Below are positions 6,695 to 10,234 of a DNA stretch of 10,234 bases, in pieces. The position numbers were made by a program, and so were the translations under genes. The stretch lies in NCBI GenBank assembly GCA_025457845.1, contig JALOTO010000040.1, positions 1 through 10,234 of the forward strand, written 5' to 3'. Origin of the DNA: Thermoplasmata archaeon (GTDB lineage: Archaea; Thermoplasmatota; Thermoplasmata; UBA10834). Numbering within the stretch: the first letter of the stretch is position 1; every line of letters starts with the position of its first letter. A model generated the notes under the pieces. That model was not told where the DNA came from. It saw nothing but the letters and a program-made list of their open reading frames with translations, and did not search any database.

Positions 6695-6861
6695 AGACGC
6701 TTCTGAGGAAATGCGCCTCGTGCAGGGCATACACCATGCACGAGACATGCCCTAAATGCGGAGGGACAACCTTCATGTCCATGCCCGCGAAGTATTCCCC
6801 CGACGACAGGTATGGGGAGTACCGCCGCAGGCTGAAGCAGGAGATCGGGGGAGGGACTTAG
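6691..6861 (+). CDS. nop10: H/ACA RNP protein Nop10
   Basis: A 56-aa protein, small and easily missed. Nop10 binds the pseudouridine synthase Cbf5 in H/ACA guide RNPs and helps place the guide RNA for pseudouridylation of rRNA. The N-terminal zinc ribbon has Cys8, Cys11, Cys20 and Cys23 (MKTLLRKCASC, then HETCPKCGG). The C-terminal part has the conserved PAKYSPDDRYGEYRRRLK (32-49), which matches the family's pattern of FSPxDKYGxYRRxxK. The start is GTG at 6691, overlapping the aIF2-alpha stop by 4 bp. The stop is TAG at 6859-6861, 2 bp before the next ATG. Position between aIF2-alpha and the PAC2 gene is the standard archaeal order. Confidence 0.95.
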   Translation: MKTLLRKCASCRAYTMHETCPKCGGTTFMSMPAKYSPDDRYGEYRRRLKQEIGGGT

Positions 6862-6863
6862 AG

Positions 6864-7622
6864 ATGGACGAGATCGTTGTCATCCAGAAGGAGAGGCCGC
6901 AGCTGCGCGACCCCATCCTGGTAGAGGGGCTCCCAGGGGTGGGCAACGTCGGGAAGCTCGCCGCGGAGCACCTCGTCGACCAGCTCAAGGGCGTCAAGTT
7001 CATCGAGATCATCTCCAAGCACTTCCCGCCGCAGGTCCTGGTGAACGACGACGGGACCATCAGGATAGTCTGCAACGAGATGTTCTACGTCATGCGGCCC
7101 GAGAAGGCCAACGACCTCGTCATACTGGTGGGGGACTACCAGGGCCTCACGCCGGACGGGCAGTACGAGCTCTCCGACCGGACGCTCAAGATCGCGAAGG
7201 AGCTCGGGGTCAAGCGCGTCTACACGCTCGGCGGATACGGGCTCGGCAGGATGATCGAGAAGCCGCGCGTGCTGGGCGCTGCCACCGACATCGAGCTCGT
7301 CGAGGAGATGAAGCCCAAGGGCGTCACGTTCTCGAAGGGAGAGCCGGGGAGCGGCATAGTCGGCGCGAGCGGGCTGCTGCTCGGCCTCGGCAAGCTCTAC
7401 GACATGAGGGCCGTGTGCCTCATGGGTGAGACCTCCGGGTATTTCGTCGACCCCAAGGGGGCGCAGGCGGTGCTCGAGGTCCTCGCCAACATACTCGACG
7501 TCAAGATCGACTACGCGGAACTCGAGGCGAAGGCGCAGCAGATCGACCTCATCACCTCGAGGATCAAGGACGTCGAACCGGCACCAGAACCCAAGCGCGA
7601 GGACCTGGGCTACATCGGCTGA
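6864..7622 (+). CDS. PAC2-family proteasome assembly chaperone (PbaB-like)
   Basis: A 252-aa member of the PAC2 (formerly DUF75) family, whose archaeal members assist assembly of the 20S proteasome. Family segments are ILVEGLPGVGNVGKLAAEHL (18-37), VGDYQGLTPDGQYELSD (89-105), TLGGYGLGR (121-129) and GSGIVGASGLLLGLG (162-176). A short helical C-terminal part ends in EDLGYIG. The ATG at 6864 is chosen for the GGGGGAGG site (6847-6854) inside the nop10 end; an upstream open frame from 6756 lies inside nop10 and aligns with nothing in the family. It is last in the L44e operon. Known HbYX proteasome-docking tails end hydrophobic-Tyr-any; here the end is Gly-Tyr-Ile-Gly, so docking by that motif is not evident. 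Which paralogue (PbaA or PbaB) it is remains uncertain. Confidence 0.88.
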   Translation: MDEIVVIQKERPQLRDPILVEGLPGVGNVGKLAAEHLVDQLKGVKFIEIISKHFPPQVLVNDDGTIRIVCNEMFYVMRPEKANDLVILVGDYQGLTPDGQYELSDRTLKIAKELGVKRVYTLGGYGLGRMIEKPRVLGAATDIELVEEMKPKGVTFSKGEPGSGIVGASGLLLGLGKLYDMRAVCLMGETSGYFVDPKGAQAVLEVLANILDVKIDYAELEAKAQQIDLITSRIKDVEPAPEPKREDLGYIG

Positions 7623-7633
7623 CCAATTCTTGA

Positions 7634-7662
7634 AGATGCCAGCATAGCGTCCGCTGGCATCT
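7634..7662. terminator. Perfect 10-bp hairpin with A/T tract after the PAC2 gene
   Basis: AGATGCCAGC (7634-7643) and GCTGGCATCT (7653-7662) form a perfect 10-bp stem with a 9-nt loop, 11 bp after the PAC2 stop. The run A6-G-A6 follows at 7664-7676. For minus-strand transcripts of the ribbon-helix-helix gene that run reads T6-C-T6 before the hairpin, which suits archaeal termination at T-rich DNA. For the plus-strand operon the hairpin may protect or define the 3' end. It probably serves both converging transcripts. Confidence 0.6.
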
Positions 7663-7683
7663 GAAAAAAGAAAAAATAGGGGG

Positions 7684-7707
7684 GAGGTTATCCTAATCGA
7701 TGACCTC
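7684..7707 (+). terminator. Second hairpin between the converging genes
   Basis: GAGGTTATC (7684-7692) pairs with GATGACCTC (7699-7707) over 9 positions, one a G-U pair, around a 6-nt loop. On the minus strand the same position becomes an A-C mismatch, so the fold is better in plus-strand RNA. It could be a back-up 3' end for the L44e operon. A role as a protein-binding site is also possible. Confidence 0.4.
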
Positions 7708-7745
7708 TGAAAGAGTAGTTAGAGTGCATCCCATCCCGTTTCTGA

Positions 7746-7982
7746 CTACTTCTTCAGGTACTTCTCTTCGTACGTTTTTATCGTTGCTAGGGTTTGTTCC
7801 GCGTGCTCGAACTTCTTCAGCCTGTCCACGACGAGCTCGAGCCTCGCATAGATGAGGTCCCTGACCGCCGCGCGGACCGCCTCCGACCGCGACGGGTAGT
7901 CGTCGATCTCCACGAGGAAATCGATGGCCCGAAGGTGCCTCAGCGGTATGCGGATGGTGATCTTCTCGCTGTCATCTTCCAT
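7746..7982 (-). CDS. Ribbon-helix-helix (CopG/Arc-type) transcriptional regulator
   Basis: This 78-aa protein is a predicted dimeric DNA-binding regulator. KITIRIP (8-14) is the beta strand that enters the DNA major groove. LRHLRAIDFLVEIDD (16-28, approx.) and SRSEAVRAAVRDLIYARL (31-48) are the two helices, with the typical SRSEAVR turn. The rest (49-78) is a long charged helix that may extend the dimer or bind a partner; it has no metal-binding motif, unlike NikR. The ATG at 7982 lacks a clear ribosome-binding site and follows a leader of about 50 nt. It is convergent with the L44e operon and divergent from tRNA-Tyr. Such regulators often control their own promoter. The target here is unknown. 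Confidence 0.85.
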   Translation of the reverse strand: MEDDSEKITIRIPLRHLRAIDFLVEIDDYPSRSEAVRAAVRDLIYARLELVVDRLKKFEHAEQTLATIKTYEEKYLKK

Positions 7983-8056
7983 CGTTGTGCCCCGTTGTCC
8001 GCATTCCCCGCGACGCCTACTTGACCTCTTTTGCCATACGAGCGTCGGACAAGTCC

Positions 8057-8080
8057 CTTATAAAATTGTGAATATATAAA
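8057..8080 (-). promoter_or_regulatory. Double TATA region of the ribbon-helix-helix gene
   Basis: Two TATA-like blocks are visible on the minus strand: TTTATATATTC (8080-8070) and TTTTATAAG (8065-8057). They predict starts near 8048 and 8035. The second start coincides with a six-codon open frame (8037-8017) ahead of the regulator gene. The first block also reads as a TATA box on the plus strand, where it could fire toward the tRNA. Confidence 0.5.
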
Positions 8081-8104
8081 AGTTAGGTTTTGAAGGTGCC
8101 AACG

Positions 8105-8121
8105 CCGTAATCCCGTTACGG
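8105..8121. repeat. Short palindrome between the regulator promoter and tRNA-Tyr promoter
   Basis: CCGTAA (8105-8110) and TTACGG (8116-8121) form a perfect 6-bp inverted repeat with a 5-bp spacer. It sits about 25 bp behind the regulator's TATA region and 33 bp before the tRNA-Tyr TATA box. An operator for the nearby ribbon-helix-helix protein is one reading. A chance palindrome is another. Confidence 0.35.
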
Positions 8122-8153
8122 GGGCGCCCTCTGGATGCGCAGACTGAAAAACG

Positions 8154-8163
8154 CTTTATATGG
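8154..8163 (+). promoter_or_regulatory. TATA box of tRNA-Tyr
   Basis: CTTTATATGG, preceded by the A-rich GAAAAACG, is a near-ideal archaeal TATA box. It predicts transcription start near 8185 and a 22-nt leader before the tRNA at 8207. Confidence 0.7.
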
Positions 8164-8206
8164 ATTCCCTGATAGGGTGGACCGGGCCTCCTCTGGCTGC
8201 AGCTAA

Positions 8207-8320
8207 CCCGACTTAGCTCAGACTGGCTAGAGCGGCTGACTGTAGTGTGGAAATCGGTACGACCGATCTTCAGTCGCTGAAATCAGCAGGCCCCCGGTTC
8301 AAATCCGGGAGTCGGGACCA
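8207..8320 (+). tRNA. tRNA-Tyr (anticodon GTA) with 36-nt intron, CCA encoded
   Basis: The acceptor stem CCCGACT (8207-8213) pairs perfectly with AGTCGGG (8310-8316); discriminator A8317 and an encoded CCA follow. C1:G72 is the identity pair of archaeal tRNA-Tyr. The D stem is GCTC/GAGC. The anticodon stem is GCTGA (8235-8239) with TCAGC (8283-8287), and the mature loop would be CTGTAGA. The intron is placed at 8246-8281, between positions 37 and 38, the canonical archaeal site. The T arm is CCCGG-TTCAAAT-CCGGG (8293-8309). The intron contains its own hairpin ATCGGT-ACG-ACCGAT (8253-8267). The bulge-helix-bulge is imperfect: the central helix has C-G, U-U, G-C and U-G. Confidence 0.95.
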
Positions 8321-8341
8321 TACTTCTCAGAACACGTGTGG

Positions 8342-9685
8342 CTAGATCCTCTCTGGGATGACCTGCCACTTCTCCTTCGCGTCCGGCCTCACAACTTCCT
8401 TGTTCTTCTCGAGGAGGGCCAGCTCCTTCTGGTCGAAGGTCCTCGGGTCGAGGGAGAGGATGAGCCTGCAGTCGCTGGTCATGGCGCTCTCGGTCCACCT
8501 GTCTATCGCCTTGAGGACTCGGTTGAAGTCGTTGCTCGTGACCAGGTACTCGAGCCCGTCGACGAGGACGACCCCGTTGTGCGACCGGTCCATGAAGTTG
8601 ACGAGGAAGTCTGTGAGCAGGTTGAGCTTGGCCGGGTCCATGTTGTCCTTCCCGGAGACCGTGGAGAGCCACAGGATGGGAGTGGTCTGCAGGAAGTGCT
8701 CCTCGCGGACATCGTTGGGATACTGCCTGGTGACGACCATCCCCTGCGGTCTGCTCTTGTACTTCGTGCACGACCTGCATGGGCAGGGCAGCTTGCACGC
8801 CGCGCATTCCAGGCTCTCGCACGGGAACGCGTCGTCGTTCATGCAGTCGAAGCATCTCCCCTTGAGGATGTCGGAGAAGATCTCGAAGGAGAAATCGGGC
8901 TTCTCCTCCTCGACGAGGTAGACATGCCTGTGCAGCAGCCGGTATGTAGCCTTCTCGCTGGAGCGCGCGGCCTCCGAGGCCGGCGAGACGGTCATGACCA
9001 TCTGCCCGCTGGCGATGGAGTATGCGAATATGAGCCCTGAGAGGGCGACTCCTCCTGCCAGGGCGATCTTGGCCAAGGGTTCGACCTGGGTCCCCAGGTC
9101 GGATTCGGCGAACGAACCGACGGCGAAGAGAGTCCCGCCGATCGCGACCACCCACAGTCCGGCGAGGTAGATCGTGCCGGAGCGCCACTGCGCCTCATTC
9201 GCCTTCGCCCTTGCGCTGAGCACGAGGACCATCGCGAGTATCATGGCGCTGGCCGCGTTGGCGAGCACGAGGCTCCTTCCGTCGGGGCTGATGCGCACCG
9301 GGTCCGAGAACTCGACGTCGGTCAGGGCGACGCCCAGCGCCCCGATGACGAGTGGGATGACGAGGATGGCCGCCCCGGCGACGTTGAGTGGCCTGAAGGA
9401 GACCTTCCTCTCGACGGGGAACACTATGGCCAGCATCCAGAGCAGCGTCTCGGCCATTAGGATCGAGACGACGCACACGGTCGCGAGGCTCTCGACGGTC
9501 CCCTCGTTGTCGGGCGACACGATGGGGAAGAGCGGCCCGGTGGCCGTCGCCGCGAAGATGAACATCATTGAGACGAGGAAGATGGAAGCTGCCTTCGACT
9601 TCGGGTTCTTCATCCAGGCCATCATGCCCGCCCCGAGGCAGACGGCGCCCGAAGCCACGAACACGAGCCACGGCACGTCAATCAA
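8342..9685 (-). CDS. 7TM protein with cysteine-rich insert and DUF835-type domain
   Basis: A 447-aa membrane protein, probably a sensor. Seven hydrophobic segments lie at about 4-25, 32-53, 68-90, 101-121, 139-158, 170-192 and 203-225. The cytoplasmic part (about 247-430) resembles DUF835. It runs from YLVEEEKPDFSFEIFSDIL (256-274) through GMVVTRQYP and TPILWLS to NGVVLVDGLEYLVTSNDF (370-387) and SLDPRTFDQKELALLEK (411-427). VVLVDG looks like a Walker B strand, but no P-loop is present, so ATP hydrolysis is unlikely. Between SDILKGR and GMVVTR, eight cysteines fall within residues 278-306, a likely zinc or iron-sulfur module. The start is TTG, chosen because GAGGTGAG (9691-9698 on the minus strand) lies 5 nt upstream of it; a GTG 9 bp further in is too far. 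It follows the CheY-like gene by 74 bp, probably in one operon. The signal sensed is unknown. Confidence 0.85.
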   Translation of the reverse strand: MIDVPWLVFVASGAVCLGAGMMAWMKNPKSKAASIFLVSMMFIFAATATGPLFPIVSPDNEGTVESLATVCVVSILMAETLLWMLAIVFPVERKVSFRPLNVAGAAILVIPLVIGALGVALTDVEFSDPVRISPDGRSLVLANAASAMILAMVLVLSARAKANEAQWRSGTIYLAGLWVVAIGGTLFAVGSFAESDLGTQVEPLAKIALAGGVALSGLIFAYSIASGQMVMTVSPASEAARSSEKATYRLLHRHVYLVEEEKPDFSFEIFSDILKGRCFDCMNDDAFPCESLECAACKLPCPCRSCTKYKSRPQGMVVTRQYPNDVREEHFLQTTPILWLSTVSGKDNMDPAKLNLLTDFLVNFMDRSHNGVVLVDGLEYLVTSNDFNRVLKAIDRWTESAMTSDCRLILSLDPRTFDQKELALLEKNKEVVRPDAKEKWQVIPERI

Positions 9686-9690
9686 CGGCT

Positions 9691-9698
9691 CTCACCTC
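9691..9698 (-). promoter_or_regulatory. Ribosome-binding site that fixes a TTG start
   Basis: GAGGTGAG on the minus strand is a full match to the archaeal anti-SD consensus core GGTGA. It ends 5 nt before TTG at 9685. This spacing supports the rare TTG start of the 7TM-DUF835 gene over the GTG at 9676. Confidence 0.7.
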
Positions 9699-9759
9699 TC
9701 AATCACTGTGTATCTGGAGTGACGCCTCCTTGGCGTCCTGCCTCGCCTGTGCATCCCTC

Positions 9760-10122
9760 TCAGGCGGTCGTCGCTGCCCTGACTGCCTCGAGCAGCCTCT
9801 CGACCTGGAACGGCTTGGCGACGAAGTCGATCGCCCCGGCCCTCATGGCCTCCTTCCTCAGCGCCTCCTTGACGAGCGCGCTGACGACGATGATCTTCGC
9901 CTTCGTGTCCTGCTCGATGATCTTCATGATTGCGGATAGGCCGTCCATCCCCGGCATCAGGATGTCCATCAGGACGACGTCCGGCTTGAGGGCCTTGTAC
10001 TTCTCGATGGCCTCAAGGCCGTTCGCGGCCTCGCCGACAATCTCGTGGTCATGTGACTCGAGGATGTCGCGAATCATTTCCCTTATGAATGGAGCGTCCT
10101 CGACGATCAGAACCTTCGCCAT
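9760..10122 (-). CDS. cheY: CheY-like stand-alone response regulator receiver
   Basis: This 120-aa protein is a single phosphoacceptor receiver domain with no output domain. It has the acidic pair Glu8/Asp9, the phosphorylation site Asp53 in [13 protein letters not shown], Ser81 at the switch position (usually Thr or Ser) and Lys103 in the KPF motif. [17 protein letters not shown] is close to archaeal CheY. Without an output domain it must act through partners, such as the archaellum switch or another protein. No cheA or other chemotaxis gene lies in the window, so a role outside chemotaxis is possible and the symbol is by similarity only. The gene is first in a probable operon with the 7TM-DUF835 gene. 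The leader is about 49 nt and carries a hairpin. A weak GAGGG site precedes the ATG. Confidence 0.9.
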   Translation of the reverse strand: MAKVLIVEDAPFIREMIRDILESHDHEIVGEAANGLEAIEKYKALKPDVVLMDILMPGMDGLSAIMKIIEQDTKAKIIVVSALVKEALRKEAMRAGAIDFVAKPFQVERLLEAVRAATTA

Positions 10123-10147
10123 CGTAGCCCTCTGCCTCAGGCCGCAC

Positions 10148-10164
10148 GGACGACCGCGTCGTCC
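10148..10164 (-). promoter_or_regulatory. Perfect 7-bp hairpin/palindrome in the cheY-like 5' leader
   Basis: GGACGAC (10148-10154) and GTCGTCC (10158-10164) are perfect inverted repeats with a 3-nt spacer. They lie between the predicted transcript start (about 10171) and the ATG at 10122. The feature would form a tight RNA hairpin close to the 5' end, or a DNA operator overlapping the start region. Confidence 0.45.
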
Positions 10165-10191
10165 CGCCTTCGGTATGGAAAAAGAATCCTA

Positions 10192-10202
10192 CCATATATA
10201 AG
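10192..10202 (-). promoter_or_regulatory. TATA box of the cheY-like / 7TM-DUF835 operon
   Basis: On the minus strand it reads CTTATATATGG, a strong archaeal TATA box. It is centred about 75 bp before the ATG, so the leader is about 49 nt, longer than for most genes in this window. Confidence 0.7.
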
Positions 10203-10234
10203 TTGGCTACTGCAAGTATCGCCGGTGAAATTGA

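Noticed and set aside
6756..6863. Upstream extension of the PAC2 gene, beginning inside nop10
   Set aside because: nop10 is coded there in another frame, and the ATG at 6864 has its own strong ribosome-binding site.
8283..9188. 301-codon open frame on the minus strand overlapping the tRNA-Tyr and the 7TM-DUF835 gene
   Set aside because: It is a shadow in another frame of the 7TM-DUF835 gene, Arg/Gly/Pro-rich, and runs into a tRNA.
8342..9685. Classification of the 7TM-DUF835 protein as a KaiC-like ATPase or histidine kinase
   Set aside because: There is no Walker A motif and no H-box or kinase N/G boxes. Only a Walker-B-like strand is present.

Overview
The window is archaeal and points to a GC-rich, mesophilic-type euryarchaeon, most likely of the Thermoplasmatota. 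The evidence is a classic archaeal translation cluster (L44e, S27e, aIF2-alpha, Nop10, PAC2-family chaperone), TATA-box promoters set about 26 bp from predicted transcript starts, a tRNA-Tyr with an anticodon-loop intron and the archaeal C1:G72 pair, and a 7TM protein with a DUF835-type domain, a domain common in Thermoplasmata. I cannot fix the genus. The 15 protein genes end with TGA (10) or TAG (5) and never TAA. Such free use of TAG argues against a strongly pyrrolysine-decoding organism.

Layout, left to right. 1-1148: a membrane-anchored protein with thrombospondin type 3-like Ca-binding repeats, then tRNA-Pro(TGG). 1149-2453: lysine 2,3-aminomutase (kamA) with its own promoter. 2492-3163, minus strand: the diphthamide amidase dph6, convergent with kamA. 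It is divergent from a plus-strand operon at 3254-4860: a leaderless 68-aa zinc-ribbon protein, a creatininase-family metal hydrolase, and ribose-5-phosphate isomerase A. 4867-5232, minus strand: a winged-helix regulator that nearly touches rpiA. 5435-7622: the operon rpl44e - rps27e - aIF2-alpha - nop10 - PAC2 chaperone, with start/stop overlaps or gaps of a few bases. It is followed by two hairpins. 7746-7982, minus strand: a ribbon-helix-helix regulator. 8207-8320: intron-containing tRNA-Tyr. 8342-10122, minus strand: a CheY-like receiver followed by the 7TM-DUF835 protein.

Together the genes mostly serve translation: ribosomal proteins, initiation factor, pseudouridylation, EF-2 diphthamide modification, two tRNAs and proteasome assembly. 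A small metabolic part (beta-lysine, pentose phosphate, a creatininase-like hydrolase) and a signalling pair complete the window.

The most unusual items are the eight-cysteine insert within the DUF835-type region, the leaderless start of the zinc-ribbon gene, the poorly formed splice motif of the tRNA-Tyr intron, and several unexplained hairpins next to promoters. No mobile elements, CRISPR arrays or pseudogenes were seen. No gene-free stretch exceeds about 225 bases.
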